Assembly (NCBI RefSeq): GCF_011753055.1
Contig: NZ_VWWJ01000024.1
Location: 1 to 64,000, forward strand
Length of the DNA: 64,000 bases
Reading direction: 5' to 3'
From: Burkholderia sp. Ax-1719
GTDB lineage: Bacteria > Pseudomonadota > Gammaproteobacteria > Burkholderiales > Burkholderiaceae
The notes below the pieces were generated by a model, which did no database searches, was not told where the DNA came from, and saw nothing but the letters and a program-made list of their open reading frames with translations. This document shows positions 33,873 through 42,756 of the stretch, one piece after another (position 1 is the first letter of the stretch; every line of letters starts with the position of its first letter). The translations under genes and the position numbers were made by a program.

Positions 33873-34254
33873 GGGAAAAAACGGAGTCGATCTCGATGGC
33901 TGGCGGAGTGCCGGACGCAGCATTGGCGAGGCGCGATGTCGCTCGCATGCCCGCGCGCTGTCCGGTTGAACGTTCGACGCGCTGCCGCAATTTTTGTGCC
34001 CCTGAAACGCGTTTTTCCCTTCAAAAACAGGTTCGCGAACAGGGATGAAGGCGGTCAGGGAAACGCACGAAACGGTGTCAGACCGTGTGCGTGCCATTCA
34101 TGCGGGCGTTTTGATGCGCAGAGTATGCGCTCAAAGGCGCGCGACCGGCGCCGAGTCCGCATTGCCTTACGCAGAGGGCAAGTATCCAGATCAAATAAAA
34201 CGCGCCCTGAAATAAGGGCGCGTTGAAGTGCGGGCTTGTACGCTTACGTACTAC
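33873..34254. other. Gene-free stretch upstream of mscS
   Basis: About 380 nt. It contains the putative mscS promoter region and the panE-side terminator (34194-34224). The frame upstream of the chosen mscS start stays open to 34097 but lacks coding character. Confidence 0.45.
34194..34224 (-). terminator. Terminator downstream of the panE-like gene
   Basis: Minus strand: 10-bp stem AACGCGCCCT / AGGGCGCGTT (34199-34208 with 34215-34224), 6-nt loop, followed by TTTTATTTG. Lies 30 nt past the stop codon. Confidence 0.9.
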
Positions 34255-35301
34255 TTACGATGGGTTCTCGGGCATTGACGCGTGCTTGTGGCGCGCCGCT
34301 TCGAGATTCGCATCGAGCTGGCGCGCGAGCCCATAAAGCATACCGAGCGACGGCGCAGCGACGCCCGCGCGCTGCGCGAGTTCGTAAGGCGCGCCCAGCA
34401 GCGCCTCGACTTCGAGCGTGCGGCCCGCTTCGACGTCCTGCAGCATCGACGTCTTGAATGCGCCGAGCTTGCGCGTAATCGCGTTGCGCTCCTCGATCGT
34501 CATGGCGAGGCCGATGCCCAGCGCCTCGCCGATCGTGCGCGCTTCCGCCATGATGGCCGCGACCAGTTGCGCGGTGAGCGGATCGTCGAGGATCACGTCG
34601 GCGGTGGAGCGCGTGAGCGCGCTGATGGGGTTCATCGTCATGTTGCCCCAGAGCTTGGCCCAGATTTCGTGCTGGATGGACTCGGGCGCCTGCACGTCGA
34701 AACCGGCCTCGGCGAGCAGCGCACGCGCCTCTTCGGCGCGCGCCGCCATGCGTGGCGACGACGCGCCCAGGATCAGCAGATTGCCGCGTCCCTTGCGGAT
34801 CACGCCGGGCGCGGCAATCGACGACGACAGATGTACGACACAGCCCGAAGCCTGCGCAGACGGCAGCGCCGACGACACCACGCCGCCCGGATCGACCGAT
34901 TCGAGCCGTCCGTTCGCGTGCGCGTGGCCGAAGTCGTTGAGAAACCACCACGGCACGCCGTTCATCGCCGAAACGATGTGCGTGTGCGGCCCGACGAGCG
35001 GCGCGAGCGATGCCGCCGATTGCGCGAGCGCCTGCCCCTTGAGGCAGACGAACACGATGTCCTGCGGGCCGAGCGTGGCGGCGTCGTTGGTGGCGTGCAC
35101 GCGTGCGGTGTAGCGTTCGTCGTCGCTTTCGATAACGGTGAGGCCGTCACGGCGAATCGCTTCGAGCTGCGCGCCGCGCGCCAGCACATTAACCTGCGTG
35201 TCGCTGGCCGCCGAACGCGCGAAACGGTCGAGACGCGCGGCGATCAGGCCGCCGATCGCGCCTGCACCCACCACGGTGATACTGCGCTGCGAGGCGTTCA
35301 A
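34255..35301 (-). CDS. 2-dehydropantoate 2-reductase family protein (PanE/ApbA)
   Basis: 348 aa. N-terminal Rossmann motif GAGAIGG at 12-18, a central substrate region with SAMNGVPWWF, and the C-terminal helical domain with the ApbA catalytic Lys in IWAKLWGNMTMNPISAL. NADPH-dependent ketopantoate reductases and related alpha-keto or alpha-hydroxy acid reductases share this fold. Being 3 nt from a class II aldolase gene and next to an aromatic catabolic cluster, it is more likely a catabolic reductase than the pantothenate enzyme (inference). Confidence 0.87.
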   Translation of the reverse strand: MNASQRSITVVGAGAIGGLIAARLDRFARSAASDTQVNVLARGAQLEAIRRDGLTVIESDDERYTARVHATNDAATLGPQDIVFVCLKGQALAQSAASLAPLVGPHTHIVSAMNGVPWWFLNDFGHAHANGRLESVDPGGVVSSALPSAQASGCVVHLSSSIAAPGVIRKGRGNLLILGASSPRMAARAEEARALLAEAGFDVQAPESIQHEIWAKLWGNMTMNPISALTRSTADVILDDPLTAQLVAAIMAEARTIGEALGIGLAMTIEERNAITRKLGAFKTSMLQDVEAGRTLEVEALLGAPYELAQRAGVAAPSLGMLYGLARQLDANLEAARHKHASMPENPS

Positions 35302-35304
35302 TGC

Positions 35305-36075
35305 TTACTCCTTGTACGAAGGGTCCTGGCGATCCACGCGCCGGATCAGTGCAGCCAGGATATTGTCGCCCGCGCCATGGGCGGGCGAGAACTGCAGCGC
35401 GTCGCGGGTGGAGCGTTCGGTGATGGCGGGATCGATTTGAATCGCCTGGCCGCGCATCGAATCGGTGACGACCTGAATTTCGCAGGCGCGATTGAGCGTC
35501 CACAGCAGCGCAAACGCATGCGCGAGGCTCACACCGTGCGCGAGCAGCCCGTGACTGCGCAGAATCAGCAGCCGCTTGTCGCCCATCGATGCGAGCAGGC
35601 GCGGCTTTTCTTCGTCGTGCACGGTGATGCCTTCGAAGTCGTGATACGCAACCATGCCGTGCAATTGCGCCGAATAGAAGTTCGTGGCGGCGAGGCCGCT
35701 TTCCATGCACGCGACGGCGAGACCCGCGGTGGTGTGCGTGTGCATGACGCAATGCGCGTCTTCCACATTCGCGTGGATGGCGCTGTGGATCACAAAGCCA
35801 GCGGGGTTGATCGGGTAATCGCTGGGGCTGAGAATTTTGCCTTCGAGGTCGATCTTGACGAGATTCGACGCCTTGATTTCGTCATACGCAAGACCGAATG
35901 GATTGATCAGGAAATGTTTGTGCGGCCCGGGCACGCGCAACGTGATGTGATTGAAAATCAGCTCGGTCCAGCCAAGCTGATGGAACACGCGGTAGGTGGC
36001 CGCGAGCTGGACGCGGGCGGCCCACTCCTGCGGTTCGCACCAGTGAGGCCGCGTGGATTCGAAAGTTGCGCTCAT
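35305..36075 (-). CDS. Class II aldolase/adducin family protein
   Basis: 256 aa. The characteristic metal-binding pattern is present: HVTLRV-like NHITLRVPG near residue 40, HSAIHA and VMHTHTTAG in the middle, and RSHGLLAHG later. These His residues bind Zn or another divalent metal. Members include fuculose-phosphate aldolase and several decarboxylases or aldolases of hydroxy-keto acids. No hydrolase partner. It is first in its two-gene unit with the PanE-like gene and is divergent from a MarR regulator that probably controls it. Confidence 0.85.
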   Translation of the reverse strand: MSATFESTRPHWCEPQEWAARVQLAATYRVFHQLGWTELIFNHITLRVPGPHKHFLINPFGLAYDEIKASNLVKIDLEGKILSPSDYPINPAGFVIHSAIHANVEDAHCVMHTHTTAGLAVACMESGLAATNFYSAQLHGMVAYHDFEGITVHDEEKPRLLASMGDKRLLILRSHGLLAHGVSLAHAFALLWTLNRACEIQVVTDSMRGQAIQIDPAITERSTRDALQFSPAHGAGDNILAALIRRVDRQDPSYKE

Positions 36076-36219
36076 GGGTGTCTCCTGATCGTTTAGCCGA
36101 TGCTACGCCCAAATAAATGCGTGCGCAAGCATCAATTTTTAAGGAATATCCCATGCTTTTAAGGACTTGCTGCGCTACTATGCTAGCGACGGTCCAACCA
36201 GATTAGCGCGAAACGAACC

Positions 36220-36666
36220 ATGACAACGGCGAAATACTCCATCGAAGAGCTGTTCACCTACCGGCTCCACGTGATCAAGAAGCAGACCGACCGCACGATG
36301 AACGAGGCGTTTTCCTCGGCGCTTGGGCTGTCGCTTACGGAGGCGCGCATTCTGTTGAGCGTGGGCGCGTTCGGGCCGATTTCGGTGTCGGATCTCGGGC
36401 GCGTGTCGAATCTCGACCGCAGCCAGGCGAGCCGCGCCACGGACGCGCTGGAGCGTAAAGGACTACTGGAAAAGGCCTCGAACGCGGCGGACGCGCGCGG
36501 CGTGCTCGTCAAACTCAGCGCACAAGGGCGCACGACATATCGGCGCGCGTCGGCGATTTCGACGGCGCAGAACGAGGCGATTCTCGGCGCGTTGAGCGCG
36601 CACGAGCGCGAGGTGCTACAGGGCGCACTCGCGAAACTCGTGGCGCTGGGCGGCGAGGAAGCGTGA
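36220..36666 (+). CDS. MarR family transcriptional regulator
   Basis: 148 aa winged-helix MarR protein: core LTEARILLSVGAFGPISVSD, recognition helix LDRSQASRATDALERKGLL, and a wing with the conserved Asp-Ala-Arg (NAADARGVLVKL). Divergent from the class II aldolase gene (144 nt apart), the usual arrangement for a MarR repressor and its target. It converges with hpaI, ending 1 nt from it. Confidence 0.87.
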   Translation: MTTAKYSIEELFTYRLHVIKKQTDRTMNEAFSSALGLSLTEARILLSVGAFGPISVSDLGRVSNLDRSQASRATDALERKGLLEKASNAADARGVLVKLSAQGRTTYRRASAISTAQNEAILGALSAHEREVLQGALAKLVALGGEEA

Positions 36667-36667
36667 T

Positions 36668-37453
36668 TTAAACCGCAGCCGGGCGAAATGCGGCTGCCAG
36701 CTCGCTGGCGCTGCGCGCGAGCAGGGAAACGTCGCTGCCCGCGGCGACGAAATTCGCGCCCGCTTCCAGATACTCGCGCGCAATCGTGCGATCGGCGGCC
36801 AGCACGCCTGCCGCCTTGCCGAGCGCACGCACCGCGCGGATGCCGGCGACAATCTTTTCACGCACCGCAGGCGCGCCCGGTTGACCGAGCAGTCCCATCG
36901 ACGCGCTCAAGTCCGCCGGGCCGAAGAACACACCATCCACGCCTTCCACGGCGGCGATTTCCGGCAATTGCGCGAGCGCGTGAGCCGTTTCCACCTGCAC
37001 CAGCACGCACAGCTCATCGGCGGCGTGGTGCAGATAATCGGGCGAACCGTTCCAGCGCGACGCGCGTGCCAGCGCGCTGCCCACGCCGCGTATGCCGAGC
37101 GGCGGATAGCGCGTGGCGGCGACCGCGTCGCGGGCATCGTCGGCGCTTTCGACCATCGGCACCAGCAGCGTTTGCGTGCCGATGTCGAGCAACTGCTTGA
37201 TGAGCGCGGCGTCGTTGCGCACCGGGCGCACGATCGGATGCGAGGGATGCGGCGCGACGGCCTGCAATTGCGCGAGCGTGCTGCGCAGATCGTTGGGCGC
37301 GTGTTCGCCGTCGATCAGCAGCCAGTCGAAGCCCGTGGTCGCGAGGAGTTCGGTGACATAGGAATCGGCGAGCGCGGCCCACAGGCCGATTTGAGTCTTG
37401 CCATCGGCGAGCGCGTGCTTGAACGTGTTGACAGGGACTGGCATCGTATTCAT
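36668..37453 (-). CDS. hpaI: 4-hydroxy-2-oxoheptane-1,7-dioate aldolase
   Basis: 261 aa, HpcH/HpaI class II metal-dependent aldolase. DWLLIDGEHAPND, VRPVRND, VPMVES and FFGPADLSASMG carry the substrate and metal (Mg/Co) ligands. It cleaves 4-hydroxy-2-oxoheptanedioate into pyruvate and succinate semialdehyde, the last step of homoprotocatechuate breakdown. Start at MNTMPVP; MPVP three codons on is an alternative. Last gene of the hpa run, 19 nt after hpaH. Confidence 0.9.
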   Translation of the reverse strand: MNTMPVPVNTFKHALADGKTQIGLWAALADSYVTELLATTGFDWLLIDGEHAPNDLRSTLAQLQAVAPHPSHPIVRPVRNDAALIKQLLDIGTQTLLVPMVESADDARDAVAATRYPPLGIRGVGSALARASRWNGSPDYLHHAADELCVLVQVETAHALAQLPEIAAVEGVDGVFFGPADLSASMGLLGQPGAPAVREKIVAGIRAVRALGKAAGVLAADRTIAREYLEAGANFVAAGSDVSLLARSASELAAAFRPAAV

Positions 37454-37472
37454 TAGCAGTATTGATGAAGAA

Positions 37473-38276
37473 TCACACGAAGCTAAAGCCGATGCCGCCA
37501 AGCGGACCGTAATCGGCATGGAACGTGTCGCCTGCGCGTGCAGGAATCGGCGCGGTGAACGAGCCGCTCAGGATCACGTCGCCCGCTTCCAGCTTTTCGT
37601 CGTGACGCGCGATCTTGTTCGCAAGCCACGCCACACCTGTCGCCGGATGATTGAGCACGGCGGCGGCCAGGCCGCTTTCCTCCACGCCGCCGTTTTTGTA
37701 GAGCAGCGCGCCCACCCAGCGCAGATCCACGTCGAGCGGCTTGACCGGCCTGCCGCCCAGCACCACGCCCGCATTGGCGGCAAAGTCCGAGATCGTGTCG
37801 AATACCTTGCGCGGCGCTTTGGTTTCGCGATCGAACTGCTCGATGCGCGCGTCGATGATTTCGATGGCGGGCGTGACGTAGGCCGTCGCATCGAGCACGT
37901 CGAATAACGACACATCCGGCCCTTGCAGCGGCTTTTGCAGCACGAACGCCAGTTCCACTTCCACGCGCGGCGCGATGAAGCGATCCGCGCGGATCGCGCT
38001 GCCGGACTCGATAAACATGCTGTCGAGCAGCGGCGCGTAATCGGGTTCGTCGATCTGCGAAGCGCGCTGCATCGCACGCGACGTGAGGCCGATCTTGCGC
38101 CCCTTGATGGTGTGGCCCGCTGCCAGTTTGAGCTTGACCCACTCGCGCTGGATCGCATAGCCGTCGTCGATGGTCATCGACGGATGCGCGCGCGAGAAAT
38201 GGCGCAACTGCGTACGCGTGCGTTCTGCCTCGTCGAGTTGCGCGGCGAGTTCGCGGATGATGTGCGCTTCTAGCAT
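37473..38276 (-). CDS. hpaH: 2-oxo-hept-3-ene-1,7-dioate hydratase
   Basis: 267 aa, FAH/MhpD-type hydratase: GRKIGLTSRAMQ, the metal-binding PRVEVELAFVL, AIEIIDARI, and GDVILSGSFTAPIPARAGD. It hydrates the dienol/oxo acid produced by HpaG/HpaF to 4-hydroxy-2-oxoheptanedioate for HpaI. Start at MLEAHIIRE is supported by GAGG upstream; the 3' end of hpaF overlaps this start by 7 nt, so translation is coupled. Confidence 0.92.
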   Translation of the reverse strand: MLEAHIIRELAAQLDEAERTRTQLRHFSRAHPSMTIDDGYAIQREWVKLKLAAGHTIKGRKIGLTSRAMQRASQIDEPDYAPLLDSMFIESGSAIRADRFIAPRVEVELAFVLQKPLQGPDVSLFDVLDATAYVTPAIEIIDARIEQFDRETKAPRKVFDTISDFAANAGVVLGGRPVKPLDVDLRWVGALLYKNGGVEESGLAAAVLNHPATGVAWLANKIARHDEKLEAGDVILSGSFTAPIPARAGDTFHADYGPLGGIGFSFV

Positions 38277-38680
38277 GATGAATTCCTCAACCGCGCGTGC
38301 AGGTTGTTGTGTTTCCACGCGCCTTCCTCGCTGAATTCGACAATCTCCAGCGAAAGCGCGAGTCCGTGCGCGGCGAACGCTTCGGCGAAATGTTGCTTGA
38401 TTGCGTCGAACAGGGCTTCGCCGGTCGCACGACGCACGTCGGGCGCGCGACCCGCGCCGATCTTCAGGCAGCCGTGCAGAAATGCGTTGTGCGGATCGCC
38501 GTCGGCGATGAAGTACTGCTCGCAGCGCACTGCGCGCGTGCGGATGCCGCCGCGCGGATAGACGCGCGCGCCATCGGCGTCGCGCTGCGCGTCGAGCACC
38601 TGTGCGAGCGTTTGGCAAAGCTGGCCGATACTCGCCGCATCTGCGAGATTGGCGCTGTATTCAAGGGTGAGATGGGGCAT
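38270..38680 (-). CDS. hpaF: 5-carboxymethyl-2-hydroxymuconate delta-isomerase
   Basis: 136 aa, tautomerase-superfamily CHMI. The initiator Met is followed directly by Pro2, the catalytic base (PHLTLEYSAN). TRAVRCEQYFIADGD and LSLEIVEFSEEGAWKHNN are typical. It isomerises 5-carboxymethyl-2-hydroxymuconate to the oxo form. Start fixed by AGGAG upstream and by the need for Pro2. Overlaps hpaH. Confidence 0.93.
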   Translation of the reverse strand: MPHLTLEYSANLADAASIGQLCQTLAQVLDAQRDADGARVYPRGGIRTRAVRCEQYFIADGDPHNAFLHGCLKIGAGRAPDVRRATGEALFDAIKQHFAEAFAAHGLALSLEIVEFSEEGAWKHNNLHARLRNSSC

Positions 38681-38700
38681 CTGAAGCACTCCTTCGTCTT

Positions 38701-39564
38701 TCAGCGCGGCAGCGGCGTGACGGGCAGCACGGCGTTGATCTGCCCGGTGCCGGAACTGCCGAAATATGGCGTGATGACTTCGGCGCGGCCTTCGTATTGA
38801 TCCCAGCCCAGCGCGCCCAGCAGCATGGCGGTGTCGTGCATGCCGCCTTCGCCCCAGCACTTTTCGTTGTAGAGCGGCAGCATTTCGCAGAAGGTCTTCC
38901 AGTCTCCGCGTTCCCACATCGACACCACGTTGCGGTCGGTCTGTTCGAGGAACGGGTCCCAGACCTTGTGCATGAACTGTTCGGCGGTGCCGTTGTTGGC
39001 GAAGTGATGGCTAAGCGATCCGCTGGCGAGAATCGCCACCGTGCCGTCGTAACGCTCCTCGATCGCGCGGCGCACTGCGAGGCCAAAGCGCGCGCTGGTG
39101 GCGAGGTCGTGCCACATGCACCAGCCTGCCACCGATACGGTCTTGAAGTGCTGATCCGCGTTCATATAGCGCATCGGCACCAGCGTGCCGTATTCGAGTT
39201 CGAGCGTGGTCTCGCTGTGCGCGCGGCTCTTCACGCCCATCTCGTTCGCGACATCGGCGATCAGATGGCCGAGCTTCGCGTTGCCGGGATACTCGTACTC
39301 CATGTTCTTGATGAAGTGCGGTAACTCGTTGCTGGTGTAGTTGCCCTCGAAATGCGGTGCGCAATTGATGTGATATTCGCTGTTCACGAGCCAGTGCACG
39401 TCGAACACGACAATCGTGTCCACGCCCAGCTCGCGGCAGCGCCGGCCAATTTCCTTGTGCCCGTCGATAGCGGCCTGACGACAGCCCTTATGCGGGCCGT
39501 CCAGCTCCGATAGATACATCGACGGAACGTGAGTGATTTTTGCTGCCAGCGCGAGTTTGCCCAT
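38701..39564 (-). CDS. hpaD: 3,4-dihydroxyphenylacetate 2,3-dioxygenase
   Basis: 287 aa, LigB-type (class III) extradiol ring-cleavage dioxygenase: VFDVHWLVN near the N-terminus, the active-site His pair SLSHHFAN, and Glu in metal-ligand position (GNYTSNELPHF). It opens homoprotocatechuate between C2 and C3 to 5-carboxymethyl-2-hydroxymuconate semialdehyde. Fe(II)- or Mn(II)-dependent. Lies 20 nt upstream of hpaF and 36 nt downstream of hpaE. Confidence 0.92.
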   Translation of the reverse strand: MGKLALAAKITHVPSMYLSELDGPHKGCRQAAIDGHKEIGRRCRELGVDTIVVFDVHWLVNSEYHINCAPHFEGNYTSNELPHFIKNMEYEYPGNAKLGHLIADVANEMGVKSRAHSETTLELEYGTLVPMRYMNADQHFKTVSVAGWCMWHDLATSARFGLAVRRAIEERYDGTVAILASGSLSHHFANNGTAEQFMHKVWDPFLEQTDRNVVSMWERGDWKTFCEMLPLYNEKCWGEGGMHDTAMLLGALGWDQYEGRAEVITPYFGSSGTGQINAVLPVTPLPR

Positions 39565-39600
39565 CGCTGTGTCTCCTGTGTTCTGTACCGGCAGCCCGGA

Positions 39601-41067
39601 TCAGGCGCCCCAGCGCGGGATGTGATGCGAGCCCAGCGACACGCACACGTTCTTCGGCTCGAGAAACACCTCGTAGCTCCACGTGCCGCCCTCGCGGCCC
39701 ACGCCCGACGCCTTGGTGCCGCCGAACGGCTGACGCAGATCGCGCACGTTCTGGCTGTTCACGAAGCACATGCCTGCTTCCACGGCGGCGGCGACGCGCA
39801 GCGCGCGGCCGGTGTTTTCGGTCCAGACGTAGCTGGACAGACCGTAAGCGATGTCGTTCGAAATGCGGATGGCGTCGGCTTCATCCTCGAAGGGAATCAG
39901 GCAGGCGACCGGCCCGAAGATCTCTTCCTGGGCGATACGCATGCGATTGTCGACGTCGACGAATACCGTCGGTTGCACGAAGTTGCCTTTTTTAAGGGCT
40001 TCCGGCAAGTCGGGCTGCTCCAGACCACCGCACGCGAGCGTGGCGCCTTCCTTCGGACCCAGCTCGATATAACTACGCACTTTCGCCAGATGTCCCTGGC
40101 TGATCATCGGGCCGACTACCGTTTTTTCGTCGAGCGGATCACCCACGGTGATGCGCTTCGCACGCTCGATAAAGCGCTCCGCGAATTTCGCGTAGATCGA
40201 ACGTTGCACCAGAATGCGTGAACCCGCGGTGCAGCGCTCGCCGTTGTTCGAGAAGATCATGAACACGGCGGCGTCGAGCGCACGCTCGAAATCGGCGTCG
40301 TCGAAGATCACGAACGGCGACTTGCCGCCCAGTTCCATCGAGAACTTCTTGAGGCCCGCGCTCTGTACGATGCGATTGCCTGTAGCCGTCGAGCCTGTAA
40401 ACGAGACGGCGCGCACGTCCGGATGCGCAACGAGCGGTTCGCCCGTTTCCTGGCCGAAGCCATGCACAACGTTCAGGACACCTGCGGGAATCCCAGCTTC
40501 CAGCGCAAGCTGACCGAGCATCGACGCCGTGAGCGGCGACAGTTCGCTCATCTTGAGCACGGCCGTATTGCCGAATGCGAGACACGGCGCAACCTTCCAC
40601 GTGGCCGTCATGAACGGCACGTTCCACGGCGAGATCAGCGCGCACACGCCGGTGGGATGAAACAGCGTGTAGTTCAGATGCGTGCTGGTGGGGTAGGTAT
40701 GGCCGTCCACCGCCGTGCACATCTCGGCAAAGTAGGTGAAGTTGTCGGCGGCGCGCGGCACCAGTTGCTTGCCCGTCTGCGAAATCGTCTGGCCGGTGTC
40801 CTTCGTTTCGGTCTGCGCGATCTCGGGCACGTTCTTCGCGATCAGCTCGCCGAGCTTGCGCACGAGTTTCGCGCGTTCCGCTGCGGGCTTTGCGGCCCAC
40901 GCGGGAAACGCGTTCTTCGCCGCGCTCACTGCGAGATTGACTTCTTCCGCGCCGCCGCGCGCGACTTCCGCGAGCACGTCCTGGTTCGCGGGATTCACGG
41001 TTTCGAAGTAGTCGCGGCTCGCGTGGGCGCGGCCGTCGATCAGGTGTTCGATACGCTCGGTAGACAT
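39601..41067 (-). CDS. hpaE: 5-carboxymethyl-2-hydroxymuconate semialdehyde dehydrogenase
   Basis: 488 aa, NAD-dependent aldehyde dehydrogenase. Cofactor-binding FTGSTATGN, catalytic Glu in MELGGKSPF, catalytic Cys in NNGERCTAGS, and the C-terminal EEIFGPVACLI. It oxidises the HpaD product to the dicarboxylate. Length is normal for HpaE. Start placed at MSTERIEHL, with GGAA a little upstream; the frame is open 20 codons further. Confidence 0.92.
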   Translation of the reverse strand: MSTERIEHLIDGRAHASRDYFETVNPANQDVLAEVARGGAEEVNLAVSAAKNAFPAWAAKPAAERAKLVRKLGELIAKNVPEIAQTETKDTGQTISQTGKQLVPRAADNFTYFAEMCTAVDGHTYPTSTHLNYTLFHPTGVCALISPWNVPFMTATWKVAPCLAFGNTAVLKMSELSPLTASMLGQLALEAGIPAGVLNVVHGFGQETGEPLVAHPDVRAVSFTGSTATGNRIVQSAGLKKFSMELGGKSPFVIFDDADFERALDAAVFMIFSNNGERCTAGSRILVQRSIYAKFAERFIERAKRITVGDPLDEKTVVGPMISQGHLAKVRSYIELGPKEGATLACGGLEQPDLPEALKKGNFVQPTVFVDVDNRMRIAQEEIFGPVACLIPFEDEADAIRISNDIAYGLSSYVWTENTGRALRVAAAVEAGMCFVNSQNVRDLRQPFGGTKASGVGREGGTWSYEVFLEPKNVCVSLGSHHIPRWGA

Positions 41068-41074
41068 GGCGTGT

Positions 41075-41848
41075 TCATTCCGTCGTGGTGGCGCGGCCGA
41101 AATCGGCATCGGACGCAATCGTGTTGACAAGGCGGCCGAGGCCGTCGATTTCGCAAATCACTTCGTCGCCGGCATTCACGTTGACGACGCCTTCGGGCGT
41201 ACCGGTGAGGATCACGTCGCCGGGCGCGAGCGTCATGAAGCCGCTCAGATATTCGATCAGTTCCGCAATGCCGGTGACCAGGTCGCGCGTGTTGCCGTGC
41301 TGCTTGAGTTCGCCGTTGACGAAGGTGCGCAGATCGAGGGCGTTGACATCGGCGATATCGGCGGCATCGACAAACCACGGGCCGAGCACGGTGCCGCCGT
41401 CGCGGTTCTTCACGCGCAGATTCGGCCGGTAGTAGTTCTCCAGATAGTCGCGGATCGCGTAATCGTTCGCGATCGTGTAACCGGCAACGTACTGCATGGC
41501 ATCCTCACGCGTCACATTCTGCGCCGCGCGACCGATCACGACGGCCAGTTCGCACTCGTAATGCATGAAGGTGACGTCGGCGGGGCGGCGCGTAAAGCCG
41601 CGATGGCCGATCACGCTGCCTGGTCCCTTGAGGAACACCAGCGGTTCTTCCTGCTTGCTGAATTGCAGTTCTTTCGCGTGTTCGGCGTAGTTCAGGCCGA
41701 GCGCGAAGATCGTGCCGGGTTCGAACGGCGCGAGCCAGACCACTTCGTGTTCCTCGCGCACGCGGCCATCGGCCAGACGTACACGACCGCCTGCTTCCGG
41801 ATACGCTTCGTGAATGGCGCCTGCGTAGGCGACGCGTCCTCGCATCAT
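41075..41848 (-). CDS. hpaG2: 2-hydroxyhepta-2,4-diene-1,7-dioate isomerase (C-terminal half of HpaG)
   Basis: 257 aa, FAH-domain protein: ALGLNYAEHAKELQ, the metal-binding ECELAVVIG and DYAIRDYLENYYRPN, then GDVILTGTPEGV near the end. It corresponds to the HpaG2 domain, decarboxylase/isomerase acting after HpaE. In E. coli the G1 and G2 domains are one polypeptide of about 430 residues; here they are separate genes overlapping by 4 nt (ATGA), with GGAG before the first of two ATGs. Confidence 0.9.
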   Translation of the reverse strand: MMRGRVAYAGAIHEAYPEAGGRVRLADGRVREEHEVVWLAPFEPGTIFALGLNYAEHAKELQFSKQEEPLVFLKGPGSVIGHRGFTRRPADVTFMHYECELAVVIGRAAQNVTREDAMQYVAGYTIANDYAIRDYLENYYRPNLRVKNRDGGTVLGPWFVDAADIADVNALDLRTFVNGELKQHGNTRDLVTGIAELIEYLSGFMTLAPGDVILTGTPEGVVNVNAGDEVICEIDGLGRLVNTIASDADFGRATTTE

Positions 41849-42615
41849 GCTGTGGCTCCTTGTGCGGCGTGAGGCGCGATGAATTCGACGGCAAGTGACG
41901 GCCATCCTTCAATCGATATCGTTGCGCGCGCACCTTCATGCGCGACGGGCGAGCCGTGCGGCACGCCTAAGGTGATGACATCGCCGGGCGCAAGCGTCAT
42001 GAAATCGGTGACGTCGGCGAGCAGTTGCGCGACCTTGCGCACGCTCGTGGCGGTATTCGCTGAGAAGCGCGCCGCACCGTCGATATCGACGTGGATCGCC
42101 AGATTGTCTGGATCGGCGACATGGCGGCGCGCGAGCACCGTCGGGCCGATCACGCAGAAGTTGTCGCGCGCCCGAAAGCGCACGGACGGCCGATAGACGC
42201 TTTCGTGCGGCACGCTCAGATCCGCAACCAGCGTGAATCCTGCGATGTAATCCAGCGCCTCGCGCGCCGCGACGCGGGCGGCGGTGCGCCCGATCACGAT
42301 GCCCAGCGACGCGCCGACCTGCACGCCTTCCGCGCCCGGCACGACGACGCGCGCGCGGTGGCCTGCAAGCGTATTGCGCGGCTTCAGATAGAGAATGGGT
42401 GCGCGCGGCGGGGCCTTGTACGGCGGCGCATTGACGGCGTCGCCGAGCGCTTCGAGCGCGTGGCGGTCGTTGAGCAGCGTGCCATACACAGCGCCGGAAA
42501 CCGGCGCGCGGCAGCGTGCGCCGCCTTCGAGCAGCGCGCGGGCCTGCGCCGCGCTGACGTCGCGGGGCAGGGCTTCACCTTCCAGATGCAGCAGATGATC
42601 GTCTACGGAAAACAT
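41845..42615 (-). CDS. hpaG1: 5-oxopent-3-ene-1,2,5-tricarboxylate decarboxylase (N-terminal half of HpaG)
   Basis: 256 aa FAH-domain protein: LYLKPRNTLAGHRARVVVP, GASLGIVIGRTAARV, and TLAPGDVITLGVPHGSPV. Corresponds to the HpaG1 decarboxylase half. It is the first gene of the hpa run and starts about 40 nt after the promoter at 42656-42684. Start at MFSVDDHL from the ATG at 42615. Confidence 0.9.
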   Translation of the reverse strand: MFSVDDHLLHLEGEALPRDVSAAQARALLEGGARCRAPVSGAVYGTLLNDRHALEALGDAVNAPPYKAPPRAPILYLKPRNTLAGHRARVVVPGAEGVQVGASLGIVIGRTAARVAAREALDYIAGFTLVADLSVPHESVYRPSVRFRARDNFCVIGPTVLARRHVADPDNLAIHVDIDGAARFSANTATSVRKVAQLLADVTDFMTLAPGDVITLGVPHGSPVAHEGARATISIEGWPSLAVEFIAPHAAQGATA

Positions 42616-42639
42616 GGCGTGGGTCGCTTTCCCGGAAAA

Positions 42640-42684
42640 CACTAATATGTGAGTGATTCTGCGCTTGCTATCATCCAGCGTCAA
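42640..42684 (-). promoter_or_regulatory. hpaG1 promoter with candidate HpaR operator
   Basis: Minus strand: -35 TTGACG (42679-42684), 17-nt spacer, -10 CAGAAT (42656-42661). An interrupted palindrome, CACT, 8 nt, AGTG (42640-42655), falls at the expected transcription start, a position where MarR-type repressor binding would block initiation. Assignment to HpaR is inference. Confidence 0.6.
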
Positions 42685-42756
42685 CTATCGACGTCGCTTT
42701 CGCGGGTTTCCCCTGGGCTTTCGGGAATTCGCTACGGCGTCTTGAACCAGGCCATC

